Part shown: positions 33,237 to 42,163 of the stretch, piece by piece
How the letters are laid out: each line of letters begins with the position of its first letter
Numbering within the stretch: position 1 is the stretch's first letter
NCBI RefSeq assembly: GCF_041200175.1
Contig: NZ_CP165727.1
Location: forward strand, 3,385,501 to 3,449,500
Length of the DNA stretch: 64,000 nt
Reading direction: 5' to 3'
From: Streptomyces sp. R33
GTDB taxonomy: Bacteria > Actinomycetota > Actinomycetes > Streptomycetales > Streptomycetaceae
Position numbers and translations under genes: made by a program
Notes under the pieces: generated by a model
What the model was told of the DNA's origin: nothing
What the model saw: the letters and a program-made list of their open reading frames with translations, nothing else
The model's database searches: none

Positions 33237-34316
33237 TCAGGAGGTCAGCCAGGCGCGGAGTCGTTCTTCGCAGTGGAGGATCGCCTTCGTCTCCACGCGC
33301 TCGTCCACCTTGTGGGCCAGCAGGGCGTCACCCGGGCCGTAGTTCACCGCCGGGACGCCGAGGGCGCTGAAGCGGGACACGTCCGTCCAGCCGAACTTCG
33401 GCATGGCGCGGCCGCCGACCGCCTCCATGAAGGCCGCCGCCGCGGGGTGGGAGAGGCCGGGGAGGGCGCCGCCCGAGAAGTCGTCGATCACGAACTCTTC
33501 GACGCCGCAGTCCTCGAAGACCTCCCGGACGTGGGCGATCGCGTCGTCCATGCTGCGGTCGGGGGCGAAGCGGAAGTTCACGGTCACCGTGCACGCGTCC
33601 GGGATGACGTTGTTGGCGACGCCGCCCTCGATGCGGACCGCGTTGAGGCCCTCGTGGTACTCGAGGCCGTCGATGACGGGCTTGCGGGGCTCGTACGCCG
33701 CGAGTTTGGCGAGAATCGGGCTCGCCGCGTGGATGGCGTTGGAGCCCATCCAGCTGCGCGCGGAGTGGGCGCGCTCGCCGCGGGTGCGGAGCAGGACGCG
33801 CAGGGTGCCCTGGCAGCCGCCCTCGACCTCGGCGTTCGACGGCTCCAGCAGGACCGCGAAGTCGCCGGTCAGCCAGTCGGGGTGGGCCTCGGCGACCTTG
33901 CCCAGGCCGTTGAGGTCGGCGGCGACCTCCTCCTGGTCGTAGAAGACGAAGGTGAGGTCCCGGTTGGGCTCGGGCACGGTCGCGGCGATGCGCAGCTGTA
34001 CGGCGACGCCGGACTTCATGTCGGTGGTTCCGCAACCCCACAGGACGTCGTTCTCGTCCAGGCGGGACGGGACGTTGTCGGCGATCGGCACCGTGTCGAG
34101 GTGGCCGGCGAGCACGACGCGCTCGGCCCTGCCGAGGTTCGTACGGGCCACGACGTTGTTGCCGTACCGGTCGACCGTGAGGTGCGGAAGCGCCCGCAGG
34201 GCGTGTTCCACCAGGTCGGCGAGGACCTTTTCGTCGCCGCTCACGGACGGGATGTCGACGAGCCGGGCGGTCAGCTCGGCGGCGTCCAGGGTGAGGTCGA
34301 GCTCGGATTCGGACAT
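33237..34316 (-). CDS. dapE: Succinyl-diaminopimelate desuccinylase
   Basis: A 359-residue M20-family metallohydrolase that converts N-succinyl-LL-diaminopimelate to LL-diaminopimelate and succinate in lysine and peptidoglycan synthesis. Metal ligands and catalytic residues are seen: AGHLDTVP (His72, Asp74), GTTDMKSG (Asp99), YDQEE (Glu129/130) and a C-terminal HKVDERV with the last His. The actinobacterial DapE signature GGVANNVIPD is present. ATG at 34316 lies 86 bases from the divergent gene. Partner DapC is at 36083-37177. Confidence 0.94.
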   Translation of the reverse strand: MSESELDLTLDAAELTARLVDIPSVSGDEKVLADLVEHALRALPHLTVDRYGNNVVARTNLGRAERVVLAGHLDTVPIADNVPSRLDENDVLWGCGTTDMKSGVAVQLRIAATVPEPNRDLTFVFYDQEEVAADLNGLGKVAEAHPDWLTGDFAVLLEPSNAEVEGGCQGTLRVLLRTRGERAHSARSWMGSNAIHAASPILAKLAAYEPRKPVIDGLEYHEGLNAVRIEGGVANNVIPDACTVTVNFRFAPDRSMDDAIAHVREVFEDCGVEEFVIDDFSGGALPGLSHPAAAAFMEAVGGRAMPKFGWTDVSRFSALGVPAVNYGPGDALLAHKVDERVETKAILHCEERLRAWLTS

Positions 34317-34402
34317 GTCTCTGACCCTAACGCCCCGGGCTGCGACGAACGTCCCACGTCCGGCCGGTGGACGCGTCACGTGGCTCAAGTACGGTGGGCG
34401 GC

Positions 34403-35359
34403 GTGTCCAAGAGCGATCACCCCCGCCCTCGCCGCCGCCGGCCGCTGCTCAAACTCGCCGGTGCGTTCGTGCTGCTCGCGCTGATCGGCTATTTCGCCGT
34501 GCAGTACGAGTCCACGAACGGCGGTGGCGGCGCCCCGCACTGCACGGCCGCCATGCGGACGAGTCCGACCCTCGTGGACATGACCCCCGAGCAGGCGGGC
34601 AACGCGGCGACGATAGCCGCGGTCGGCGTGGCCAAGGGCCTGCCGGACCGGGCCGTGACCATCGCGCTGGCGACCGCGATGCAGGAGTCCGGGCTGCGGA
34701 ACCTGCCCCACGGCGACCGGGATTCGCTGGGCCTGTTCCAGCAGCGGCCCTCGATGGGCTGGGGCACCGAGCAGCAGATCATGGACCCGGTGTACTCGGC
34801 CGGGATCTTCTACGAGCGCCTCGTCGCGGTGAAGGGGTACTCGCGGCTTCCGCTGACGGAGGCCGCGCAGCAGGTGCAGCTCAGCGGCTTCCCCCAGGCG
34901 TACGCGAAGCACGAGCCGGACGCGACCGTCCTGACGGCCGCCTTCGCCGGCGACGGCGAGCTGACGTGCGGCGGGCCCGCGCCCACCGCGCCGGGCGACC
35001 CGGAGAAGGTGCGCACGGAGCTCACCCGGATCTTCGCCAAGGACAAGCTGCACTCCGCCCCCGCGCAGCCCCGCCGGACGCCGGTCGCGGGCCAGGAGGT
35101 CAAGGAGGCCGAGGTGACCTTCGTCGAGAAGCAGGACGGCGGCGCGTCCGCGGCGCGCGGCAGCAAGGCGATGGCGGGCTGGGCGGTGGCCAACTCGCGG
35201 GGCATGGGCATCGTGCGCGTCTCGTACGGCCCGGACGGCTGGGTGGCGGGCGAGGCCAAGGGCAAGTGGCAGCAGAAGGGCGGGAAGGGCGGGAAGTCGC
35301 GCTCCGGCGATCCCTACGGTGCCGAGCACGACGAGGTACGGATCTTCGTGGCCCGCTGA
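34403..35359 (+). CDS. Membrane-anchored lytic-transglycosylase-like protein
   Basis: A 318-residue protein with a basic N-terminus, one membrane helix (about 15-33, LAGAFVLLALIGYFAVQY) and an extracellular lysozyme-like domain: IALATAMQESGLRNLPHGDRDSLGLFQQRP contains the candidate catalytic Glu in AMQESG and the GLFQQ motif of soluble-lytic-transglycosylase-like proteins. The C-terminal region (PYGAEHDEVRIFVAR) looks like a separate small domain. Streptomyces relatives are often mislabelled as metal transporters. Action on peptidoglycan is a reasonable inference. GTG start; divergent from dapE. Confidence 0.8.
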   Translation: MSKSDHPRPRRRRPLLKLAGAFVLLALIGYFAVQYESTNGGGGAPHCTAAMRTSPTLVDMTPEQAGNAATIAAVGVAKGLPDRAVTIALATAMQESGLRNLPHGDRDSLGLFQQRPSMGWGTEQQIMDPVYSAGIFYERLVAVKGYSRLPLTEAAQQVQLSGFPQAYAKHEPDATVLTAAFAGDGELTCGGPAPTAPGDPEKVRTELTRIFAKDKLHSAPAQPRRTPVAGQEVKEAEVTFVEKQDGGASAARGSKAMAGWAVANSRGMGIVRVSYGPDGWVAGEAKGKWQQKGGKGGKSRSGDPYGAEHDEVRIFVAR

Positions 35360-35598
35360 CACGCCGGTCGCGCAGTGCGGTCGCGCGTACGAGACGTCCC
35401 CCGCACGGGGGTGACCCGGCGGGCGGCCCGGTCAGCCCCCGGGAGGACGGAAGCCCTGGTCGGCGCCCATTCAATGGGCTTTTCCCGGAACCCGATTAAA
35501 CGATGCGTTACTGATCCTTTACCCGGTGGCTCCGCAACTCCACCCGCCCCCTGAGCGGTTGTACAGGGCGTACTCAGCCGCTACCGCTTAGGAGCATC

Positions 35599-35994
35599 AT
35601 GTCCCTCCCCCTGACCCGCCGGATCGCCCGTACCGCGCTGCTGCTCGCAGCCGGGGCAGCTCCCGTGGTCGGTGCGGCCGGCGCGGCCAGCGCCGCGGGC
35701 CTGGAGTCCGTGCCGCAGCTGGGCGCCCTCACCAGCCCGGACGCCGCAGGCACCGCGGGCGACGTGGTCGGCACCGGTGAGGCCGCTGCCACCACCGCGA
35801 CGGACACCGCCGCCAAGGCCGTACCCGGCGCCCCGGCCCAGGTCACCGACACCGCGGGCGCCCTGCTCGGCGGGCTGCCGGCCAAGGGGCTGCCGACCGG
35901 GAACCTGCCGACCGACGCCGTGCCCGCCGGCGACCTCACCAGCGCGGTTCCCGCCCAGGGGCTGCCGCTGGGCGGCCTCCCCCTGGGCGGCTGA
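35599..35994 (+). CDS. Small secreted Ala/Gly/Pro-rich protein
   Basis: A 131-residue protein with a typical signal peptide (MSLPLTRRIARTALLLAAGAA to about residue 33, cleavage after AASAA) and a mature part with few charged residues made of short Leu-Pro-Gly motifs (GLPAKGLPTGNLPTD, QGLPLGGLPLGG). No enzyme domain is visible. TAGGAG lies 6 bases before the ATG and a lower-GC stretch at 35490-35525 may hold the promoter. It may be a cell-wall or surface protein; function unknown. Confidence 0.82.
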   Translation: MSLPLTRRIARTALLLAAGAAPVVGAAGAASAAGLESVPQLGALTSPDAAGTAGDVVGTGEAAATTATDTAAKAVPGAPAQVTDTAGALLGGLPAKGLPTGNLPTDAVPAGDLTSAVPAQGLPLGGLPLGG

Positions 35995-36012
35995 TCCGCC
36001 GCAGGCACGAAT

Positions 36013-36050
36013 GCCGAGGGGCCGGGAGCACGAACTCCCGGCCCCTCGGC
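36013..36050. terminator. Strong bidirectional hairpin (16-bp stem)
   Basis: GCCGAGGGGCCGGGAG pairs perfectly with CTCCCGGCCCCTCGGC around a six-base loop CACGAA, between the small secreted-protein gene and the convergent dapC gene. Confidence 0.9.
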
Positions 36051-36082
36051 CTGTGCAGGGTGCGGACGGACCCGGCGCCGGA

Positions 36083-37177
36083 TCAGGCGAGGCGCTTGAC
36101 CGCCGCCTCGACGCGCTCGTCCGTGGCCGTGAAGGCGACGCGGACGAACTGCGCTCCCGCCTCGCCGTAGAAGTCGCCCGGCGCGACCAGGATGCCCAGC
36201 TCGGCGAGGTGGGCGACCGTCTCCCAGCAGGGCTCGTCCCGGGTCACCCACAGGTACAGGCTGGCCTCGCTGTGCTCGACCCGGAAGCCGTGCGCCACCA
36301 GGGCCGCCCGCAGCGCCTCGCGCCGCGCGGCGTAGCGCACGCGCTGCTCCTCGACGTGCGCGTCGTCGCCGAGCGCGGCGACCGTGGCCGCCTGCACCGG
36401 GGCCGGGGTCATCATGCCGCCGTGCTTGCGGATCTCCAGCAGTTCGCCGAGCACGTCGGCGTCACCGGCGATGAACGCGGCCCGGTAGCCCGCCAGGTTG
36501 GAGCGCTTGGAGAGGGAGTGGACGGCGACGATGCCCTCGTACGAGCCGCCGCAGACGTCGTCGTGCAGGACGGAGACGGGCTCGGCCTCCCAGCCGAGCT
36601 CCAGGTAGCACTCGTCGCTGAAGAGCAGGATCCCGTGCTCGCGCGCCCAGGCCACGATCCGGATCATGTCTTCCTTCGGGATGACCTTTCCGGTCGGGTT
36701 GGACGGGGAGTTCAGCCACAGCAGCTTCACGCCCGCCGGATCGAGGTCCGCAGGGTCGTCGTAGACCACGGCTTCGGCGCCGCACAGCCGCGCCCCGACC
36801 TCGTACGTGGGGTACGCGAGCCGCGGGTAGGCGACCTTGTCGCCGGCGCCCAGGCCCAGCTGGGTCGGCAGCCAGGCCACCAGCTCCTTCGAGCCGACGA
36901 CCGGCAGGACGTTGCGGTGCCCGGCGGCACTCGCGCCGAGGCGGCCCTGCAGCCAGCCGGTGACCGCGTCGCGCAGCGCTACGGTGCCCCACACCGTGGG
37001 GTAGCCCGGGGAGTCCGCGGCCGCGACGAGGGCGTCCTGGATCAGCTGCGGGACCGGGTCCACGGGCGTGCCGACGGACAGGTCGACGATGCCGTCCGGG
37101 TGGGCCGCCGCCGTCTTCTTGTACGGCTCCAGCTTGTCCCAGGGGAAGGCGGGAAGACGTGCGGATACTGCGGCCAC
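36083..37177 (-). CDS. dapC: Succinyldiaminopimelate transaminase
   Basis: A 364-residue fold-type I aminotransferase using pyridoxal phosphate. The cofactor lysine lies in SLSKRSNLAG; other landmarks are NSPSNPTGK and SDECYLELGW. Actinobacterial DapC converts N-succinyl-2-amino-6-ketopimelate to N-succinyl-diaminopimelate, upstream of DapE. Adjacency to a 7Fe ferredoxin gene on the same strand is the conserved mycobacterial fdxC-dapC pair. GTG start with AGAGA upstream. Five 9-bp repeats lie just ahead of it. Confidence 0.93.
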   Translation of the reverse strand: MAAVSARLPAFPWDKLEPYKKTAAAHPDGIVDLSVGTPVDPVPQLIQDALVAAADSPGYPTVWGTVALRDAVTGWLQGRLGASAAGHRNVLPVVGSKELVAWLPTQLGLGAGDKVAYPRLAYPTYEVGARLCGAEAVVYDDPADLDPAGVKLLWLNSPSNPTGKVIPKEDMIRIVAWAREHGILLFSDECYLELGWEAEPVSVLHDDVCGGSYEGIVAVHSLSKRSNLAGYRAAFIAGDADVLGELLEIRKHGGMMTPAPVQAATVAALGDDAHVEEQRVRYAARREALRAALVAHGFRVEHSEASLYLWVTRDEPCWETVAHLAELGILVAPGDFYGEAGAQFVRVAFTATDERVEAAVKRLA

Positions 37178-37200
37178 GGTGTTCTCTGCTCTCTACTGGT

Positions 37201-37254
37201 GCTGGACGTGCTGGACGTGCTGGACGTGCTGGACGTACCGGACGTACGGGCAAA
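37201..37254. repeat. 9-bp tandem repeat array (GCTGGACGT x5 plus one variant)
   Basis: Five exact head-to-tail copies of GCTGGACGT (37201-37245) and a sixth, ACCGGACGT, lie in the 149 bases between the ferredoxin stop and the dapC start. The array ends about 24 bases before dapC. Confidence 0.9.
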
Positions 37255-37326
37255 CGACTCGGTCCCGCGCGGCACGGGGGCCGTACGGGACCGGAGCACG
37301 CGTTCTGCCGTGTGGGGCAGTGGCCG

Positions 37327-37653
37327 TCAGTGGCCTTCGCCCATGGGCGGCAGTGCGGCGATGAAGGGGTGATCGCGCTCGATCAGGCCCAGCTTGGAGG
37401 CACCACCGGGCGAACCGAGCTCGTCGAAGAACTCGACGTTCGCCTTGTAGTAGTCCTTCCACTCTTCCGGAGTGTCGTCCTCGTAGAAGATGGCCTCGAC
37501 CGGGCAGACCGGCTCACACGCACCACAGTCGACGCATTCGTCCGGGTGGATGTACAAGGACCGCTGGCCCTCGTAGATGCAGTCGACGGGGCACTCTTCG
37601 ATGCATGCCTTGTCCTTGACGTCGACACAAGGCTCCGCGATGACGTAGGTCAC
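37327..37653 (-). CDS. fdxA: Seven-iron ferredoxin
   Basis: A 108-residue ferredoxin. Cysteine pattern: C9-x7-C17-x3-C21-P for the [3Fe-4S] site (C9, C17, with C50) and C40-xx-C43-xx-C46 with C21 for the [4Fe-4S] site; C25 is extra. It carries electrons in the cytosol, for example to cytochromes P450 or reductases. The GTG start at 37653 is preceded by GAGG. The gene is followed by dapC on the same strand. The mycobacterial relative in this context is FdxC. Confidence 0.95.
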   Translation of the reverse strand: MTYVIAEPCVDVKDKACIEECPVDCIYEGQRSLYIHPDECVDCGACEPVCPVEAIFYEDDTPEEWKDYYKANVEFFDELGSPGGASKLGLIERDHPFIAALPPMGEGH

Positions 37654-37770
37654 GCTCTCGTTCCTCCTCGGTAGGGCTTTCCATATCGCGCGGGAGCGCG
37701 GCGTCGTCGATGCCCACGCCTAGTATCTCCGTTCCCGGGCACGATCCGAACAGGAGGGGCGGACAGAGCT

Positions 37771-38757
37771 GTGGAAATCACTGCCGGTGGACTGCTGGAG
37801 ATCCGTATTACCCCGGCTGACGTGGGTAAACGTGTCTCTGTACGACGGGTGGAGAGTGGCTCGAGAGGGTCACCGTCGTTCACCGACACGGTAGGGGTTC
37901 TCACATCCTGGAACCAGGGTGTGCTGACGATCACACGAAAGAGCGGCGAGTCCGTCCACATCGCGGAATCGGCGCTGGTGGCGGGCAAGATCGTGCCGCC
38001 GGCCCCGGCCCGGCGGCGGGGTCCCGCGGCCTCTTTCGAGGAGCTGGCGCGCGTCGGGGCGCGGGCCTGGCAGCCGCTGGAGAGCGAGCCGCTGGGCGAG
38101 TGGACGCTACGGGCGGCCGGCGGGTTCACCCGGCGGGCCAACTCGGTGCTGCCGCTCGGCGACCCGGGGGTCCCGCTGGACGAAGCACTCGCGCGAGTGA
38201 CGTCCTGGTACGCGGAACGTGAGCTTCCGGCGTACGTGCAGACGGCGACGGGGGCGGTGGGCACCCAGGAGCTGCTGGGCGCGGAGCTGGAGCGCCGGGG
38301 CTGGGTGAACGAGGTGTCGGCGGAGGTCAGGATCGCGGCGCTGGCGCCGATCGCGGACGTGGACACCGCCGCCACCGCCTCGGAGGTACGGCTGAGCCGT
38401 GCCCCGGACGAAGAGTGGCTCGGGCGGTACGGGCGGGTCAAGGACCCTGAGGTGGCCCGGCGGGTGCTCGTCGCGGGGCCGTCGGTGTGGTTCGCGACGC
38501 TGCCCGGACGGGCGATCGGACGGCTGGTGGTGGACGGCCGGTGGGCCGGCTTCGCGGCGGTCGAGGTCGACCCGGAGCACCGGCGCACGGGCCTGGGCAC
38601 GGCGGTGATGGCGGTACTGGCCCGGCAGGCGCTGGAGGAGGGCGCGTCGGCGGCGTGGCTGCAGGTGGAGGCGGACAACGCGGGGGCGCGGGCGCTGTAC
38701 GACGGCCTGGGCTTCGCGACGCACCACGCGTACCACCACTTCCGGGCGGCGCGATGA
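37771..38757 (+). CDS. GNAT N-acetyltransferase with SH3-like N-terminal domain
   Basis: A 328-residue protein. Residues 1-75 form a small beta-rich (SH3-like) domain (TPADVGKRVSVRRV, GVLTSWNQGVLTITRKSGES). The C-terminal half is a GNAT domain with the acetyl-CoA loop HRRTGLGTAVM near residue 275 and AWLQVEADNAGARALYDGLGF. Substrate unknown. GTG start with GGAGGGG upstream; its stop overlaps the start of the following gene (ATGA). It diverges from the ferredoxin gene. Confidence 0.9.
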   Translation: MEITAGGLLEIRITPADVGKRVSVRRVESGSRGSPSFTDTVGVLTSWNQGVLTITRKSGESVHIAESALVAGKIVPPAPARRRGPAASFEELARVGARAWQPLESEPLGEWTLRAAGGFTRRANSVLPLGDPGVPLDEALARVTSWYAERELPAYVQTATGAVGTQELLGAELERRGWVNEVSAEVRIAALAPIADVDTAATASEVRLSRAPDEEWLGRYGRVKDPEVARRVLVAGPSVWFATLPGRAIGRLVVDGRWAGFAAVEVDPEHRRTGLGTAVMAVLARQALEEGASAAWLQVEADNAGARALYDGLGFATHHAYHHFRAAR

Positions 38758-39545
38758 GCGCGGAATCCCGGGAGCGGTTCGCGGAGGAGGCCCGCTCGGA
38801 GCGGCCCGACCTGGCGCTCTTGTGCCTGCTGCTCGCCGCGGAGGCGGACCCGGAGCTGGACGAACGGGCCATGGACTGGGCGCAGATCGAGCTGGACCGG
38901 CTGGCGGGGATGCTGCCGTACGGACTGCGCGGCGGGAAGGCGTGGGCCTCTGCGGTCACCGAGCTGCTGGGCGGCCGGATGGGCTTCCACGGCACCCCCG
39001 CGGACTACGACCGGCTGTCGTCCTCGCTGCTGCACGAGGTGCTGCGGCGGCGCCGGGGCCTGCCGATCCTCCTGTCCGTCGTCTGGCTGGAGGTCGCGCG
39101 GCGGGCGGGTGCGCCGGTGTACGGGCTGGGGCTGCCGGGGCACTTCGTGGTGGGGTTCGGGGACCCGGAGGAGGGGCTGGTGGTGGACCCGTTCGCCGGG
39201 GGCGCCTCGCTGGGCGCCGGTCCGGCGGAGCTGGCCGCGGAGCCGCGGACGCCGGCCCGGACGCTGGACATCGTCCTGCGGATCCTGAACAACATCAGGG
39301 CGTGGGCCTCGGCCCGGCCCGAGCAGTCGGGGGTGGCGCTGTGGGCGCTGGACCTGTCGCTGCTGCTGCCGTCGCATCCGGCGTCGTTGCGGTACGAGCG
39401 GGCCAAGCTTCTGGTGGAGCGGGGGGACTTCGCCTCCGGCGCCGCCGAGATGGAGTCCTACGCGCATGTGGTCGACGCGATCGACCCGCCGGCCGCGGCG
39501 CGGATCCGGAGCGAGGCCCTCTCCGCGAGGGCGCTGCTGAACTGA
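38754..39545 (+). CDS. SirB1-like transglutaminase-fold protein
   Basis: A 263-residue protein of the SirB1/transglutaminase-like type: MDWAQIELDRLAGML at the N-terminus, RRGLPILLSVVWLEVARRAG and YGLGLPGHFVVGF in the middle, DPFAGG, and a C-terminal region of helical repeats (TPR-like). The catalytic cysteine of true transglutaminases is not visible; serine (LLSVVW) occupies that place, as in many SirB1 relatives, so peptidase activity is doubtful. Its ATG overlaps the GNAT stop. Confidence 0.88.
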   Translation: MSAESRERFAEEARSERPDLALLCLLLAAEADPELDERAMDWAQIELDRLAGMLPYGLRGGKAWASAVTELLGGRMGFHGTPADYDRLSSSLLHEVLRRRRGLPILLSVVWLEVARRAGAPVYGLGLPGHFVVGFGDPEEGLVVDPFAGGASLGAGPAELAAEPRTPARTLDIVLRILNNIRAWASARPEQSGVALWALDLSLLLPSHPASLRYERAKLLVERGDFASGAAEMESYAHVVDAIDPPAAARIRSEALSARALLN

Positions 39546-39574
39546 CCCGGCCCGGCTCCCGGCGGGGCCGGGTC
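39544..39574. terminator. Hairpin terminator between convergent genes
   Basis: GACCCGGCCC pairs perfectly over 10 bp with GGGCCGGGTC around an 11-base loop; the left arm begins within the SirB1-like stop codon. Confidence 0.7.
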
Positions 39575-39591
39575 CGGTCCGCCGGACACCC

Positions 39592-40209
39592 CTACAGCCA
39601 GCCCTTCTCGCGGGCCGTGCGGACCGCTTCCGTGCGGTTGCGGGAGGCCAGCTTCTGGATCGCCGTGGAGAGGTAGTTGCGGACGGTTCCCTGGGACAGG
39701 TGCAGCCTGGCCGCCATCTCGGCGTTCGTCGCCCCGCCCTCGGCGGCGCGCAGGACCTCCCGTTCCCGGTCGGTCAGCGGGTTCGCGCCCTCCGCCAGGG
39801 CCGCCGCCGCCAGGGTGGGGTCGATGACGCGCTCGCCCGCCAGGACCTTGCGCACCGCCTCCGCCAGCTGCGCGGCCGGGGCGTCCTTGACCAGGAACGC
39901 CGAGGCCCCCGCCTCCATCGCGCCGCGCAGGTAGCCGGGGCGGCCGAAGGTGGTCAGGACGACGATCTTGAGGTCCGGGACCTCGGTCCGCAGGGCCGCC
40001 GCCGCCTCGATGCCCGTCATGCCCGGCATCTCGATGTCGAGCAGCGCGACGTTCACGTCGTGCGCCCGGGCCGCCGTCACCACCTCGTCGCCGCGGGCGA
40101 CTTGGGCCAGCACCTCGATGTCCGGCTCCAGTCCGAGAAGGGCCGCGAGGGCCTCCCGGACCATGGACTGGTCCTCCGCCAAGAGGATCCGGATGGGGCG
40201 TTCGCTCAT
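39592..40209 (-). CDS. NarL-family response regulator (DesR-like)
   Basis: A 205-residue response regulator. The receiver domain has the acidic pair AED (11-13), phosphoacceptor Asp58 in LLDIEMPG and the switch Lys in LVKDAP; the C-terminal LuxR-type helix-turn-helix has LTDREREVLRAAEGGATNAEMAARLHLSQGTVRNYLS. It is activated by the overlapping histidine kinase gene (ATGA junction). The likely target is the promoter of its own operon at about 43180-43206. Confidence 0.94.
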   Translation of the reverse strand: MSERPIRILLAEDQSMVREALAALLGLEPDIEVLAQVARGDEVVTAARAHDVNVALLDIEMPGMTGIEAAAALRTEVPDLKIVVLTTFGRPGYLRGAMEAGASAFLVKDAPAAQLAEAVRKVLAGERVIDPTLAAAALAEGANPLTDREREVLRAAEGGATNAEMAARLHLSQGTVRNYLSTAIQKLASRNRTEAVRTAREKGWL

Positions 40210-41411
40210 GATCCCGATCCTAGGGGGATGCGTGCCAGCAGGCGGAAGCCCTTCTTTCCGGTCTGGCCGGCCGACAGCGTGCCGCCCACCGCCTCGAGGC
40301 GTTCCGTCAGGCCCGTCAGGCCGTTGCCCGCGACCGAGGGGCCGCCCGCGCCGTCGTCCGCGACCGACAGCTCCACCACCGGTCCGGCCAGGGTCTGGAG
40401 GGTTTCCAGCCGGACCGTGCACCGCTGCGCCCCGCTGTGCCGGACCACGTTGGTGACGGCTTCCCGGAGCGACCAGGCCAGGGCCGACTCCACCTCCTCG
40501 GGGAGGTCCTCCCCCGGCTCCGCCGGGAGGTCCGCCCGTACGCCCGCCGCGGCCAGTGCGGTCCGCGCGCCGGCCAGTTCGCCCGGCAGGGTCGGCCTGC
40601 GGTACCCGCTCACGGCCTCCCGTACGTCGACCAGCGCCTGCCGGCTGACCTGCTCGATGTCGGCGACCTGCTGGGCCGCCCGCTCGGGGTGCGCGGGCAG
40701 CATCCGCCCCGCCAGCTCGCTCTTGAGCGTGATCAGGGACAGCGAGTGGCCGAGGAGGTCGTGCAGGTCCCGGGCCATCCTCAGGCGTTCCTCGTTCGCC
40801 GCGAGCTGCGCCACCGTGGCCCGCGCCTCGCGCAGTTCCATCGTCGTGCGGATCATCGCCCGGATGCCGACCATCGCGAACCCGCCCATGAGGGCCGGGA
40901 TCAGCAGTCCGGCCAGGTATGCGTCGCCGCCCGGCACCGCGAAGGCCGTCAGCGCGAGCAGGGCGGTGGCGCCGGGCACCGTGAAGCGGGAGATCTCCCC
41001 CGGCAGGGCGGCGCCGGAGGCGATCGCCACGTACACGAAGAGGACGAGCCATTCGCGGCCCAGGGCCAGCGACAGGATCGTGGCCTGCGCGGAGAGGACC
41101 GCCACCGAGAGCAGTACGCGCCGTACCTCGGTCTGCCGGGCCGTACGGAAGACCAGGACCAGGTACCAGGCGACGAAGGCCGCGAGGCCCAGGCCGCCGA
41201 GCAGCCGGGCCCCGGGGCTGTGTCCGCCGCTGACCAGGTCGGTGACGGGGGCGCTGAGGTAGAACAGCCAGACGCTGATCCACAGCGACTTCACGATCTT
41301 CTCCCGGCGGTTCCCGGGGCGGAGCCCGATCGAGGGCCCGCTCTTCGTCCCCGTCACGCCGGTCCCGGTCACCGGCTCCGTCGCACCCATCACGCTCGTC
41401 ACACCCGTCAT
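40206..41411 (-). CDS. Sensor histidine kinase (DesK-like, HisKA_3)
   Basis: A 401-residue kinase. About five membrane helices occupy residues 40-180; the dimerisation/phosphoacceptor motif ARDLHDLLGHSLSLI carries the conserved His, and the HATPase region has REAVTNVVRHSGA (N box) and DDGAGG (G1). This is the DesK/NarX-like class; DesK senses membrane order, but here the signal is unknown. It overlaps the ABC permease and response regulator genes by ATGA junctions, so all are made as one unit. Confidence 0.93.
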   Translation of the reverse strand: MTGVTSVMGATEPVTGTGVTGTKSGPSIGLRPGNRREKIVKSLWISVWLFYLSAPVTDLVSGGHSPGARLLGGLGLAAFVAWYLVLVFRTARQTEVRRVLLSVAVLSAQATILSLALGREWLVLFVYVAIASGAALPGEISRFTVPGATALLALTAFAVPGGDAYLAGLLIPALMGGFAMVGIRAMIRTTMELREARATVAQLAANEERLRMARDLHDLLGHSLSLITLKSELAGRMLPAHPERAAQQVADIEQVSRQALVDVREAVSGYRRPTLPGELAGARTALAAAGVRADLPAEPGEDLPEEVESALAWSLREAVTNVVRHSGAQRCTVRLETLQTLAGPVVELSVADDGAGGPSVAGNGLTGLTERLEAVGGTLSAGQTGKKGFRLLARIPLGSGS

Positions 41412-42163
41412 GCCTTCAGCGAGTCCTTGCGGTACAGCCAGGCGGCGGCACCGGTGAAGAGTACGAAGTACGCCGCCAGGATCGCCACGTCCTTCAGGTG
41501 CGGTGCGCCCCCGAGCTCGATGGCCTGGCCGAGGCCCGCGTACGCGCGGGTCGGCAGCCACTCGCAGACGTCCTGCAGCCAGTGCGGGAAATTGGCCGTC
41601 GGCATCCACAGGCCGCCGAGGATCGAGAGGCCGAAGTAGAACAGCATCGTGATCGGGCGGACGGTGTCGCCGCTCGCGAGGTAGCCGATCGCCACGCCGA
41701 GGGCGGCGAAGACCAGGCTGCCGGCCCAGATGGATACGGTGAGGGCGAGCCACTGCCAGGCGTCGAACCGGACGCCCTTCACGCCCGCGGCGACCGCGAA
41801 CACGACGAGGATGGCGGGCAGCGAGAGCACGCCGGCGCTGGCGGTCTTGCCCAGGACGTAGCCGCGGCCGGGCAGGGCGGTCAGCCGGAGCTGGCGGACC
41901 CAGCCCTTCTCGCGCTCCTTGGCGATGCGCTCGCTGTTGCCCATCAGGACGGCCGTCAGGGCTCCGAAGGAGGCCATGGCGACCATGTAGAAGGCGGGCA
42001 TGGTCAGTTCGGTGCCCATGACCTTCGTCGTGCCGTCCAGGGTGCCGCCGAGCATCAGGAACAGCGCGGCCGGGTAGAGGACGGTGAAGAACAGGTACTT
42101 CTTGTTGCGCAGGGCTCGGCTGATCTCCAGCTTGATGAGCCGGAGCGTTCCGGTGGTCGGCAT
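41408..42163 (-). CDS. ABC-2 type transporter permease
   Basis: A 251-residue permease with six membrane helices (LYPAALFLMLGGTL at about 30-44; final helix ILAAYFVLFTGAAAWLYR). An IAKEREKGWVRQLRLTALPGRGYVLGK cytoplasmic loop matches ABC-2 exporters. It works with the ATP-binding protein encoded just upstream and with the DesKR-like pair encoded downstream. The substrate may be a lipid or drug, by analogy with the similar four-gene units of Bacillus. Confidence 0.92.
   Translation of the reverse strand: MPTTGTLRLIKLEISRALRNKKYLFFTVLYPAALFLMLGGTLDGTTKVMGTELTMPAFYMVAMASFGALTAVLMGNSERIAKEREKGWVRQLRLTALPGRGYVLGKTASAGVLSLPAILVVFAVAAGVKGVRFDAWQWLALTVSIWAGSLVFAALGVAIGYLASGDTVRPITMLFYFGLSILGGLWMPTANFPHWLQDVCEWLPTRAYAGLGQAIELGGAPHLKDVAILAAYFVLFTGAAAWLYRKDSLKA

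Noticed and set aside
37201..37254. CRISPR array
   Set aside because: Units are only 9 bases with no spacers; no cas gene is present.
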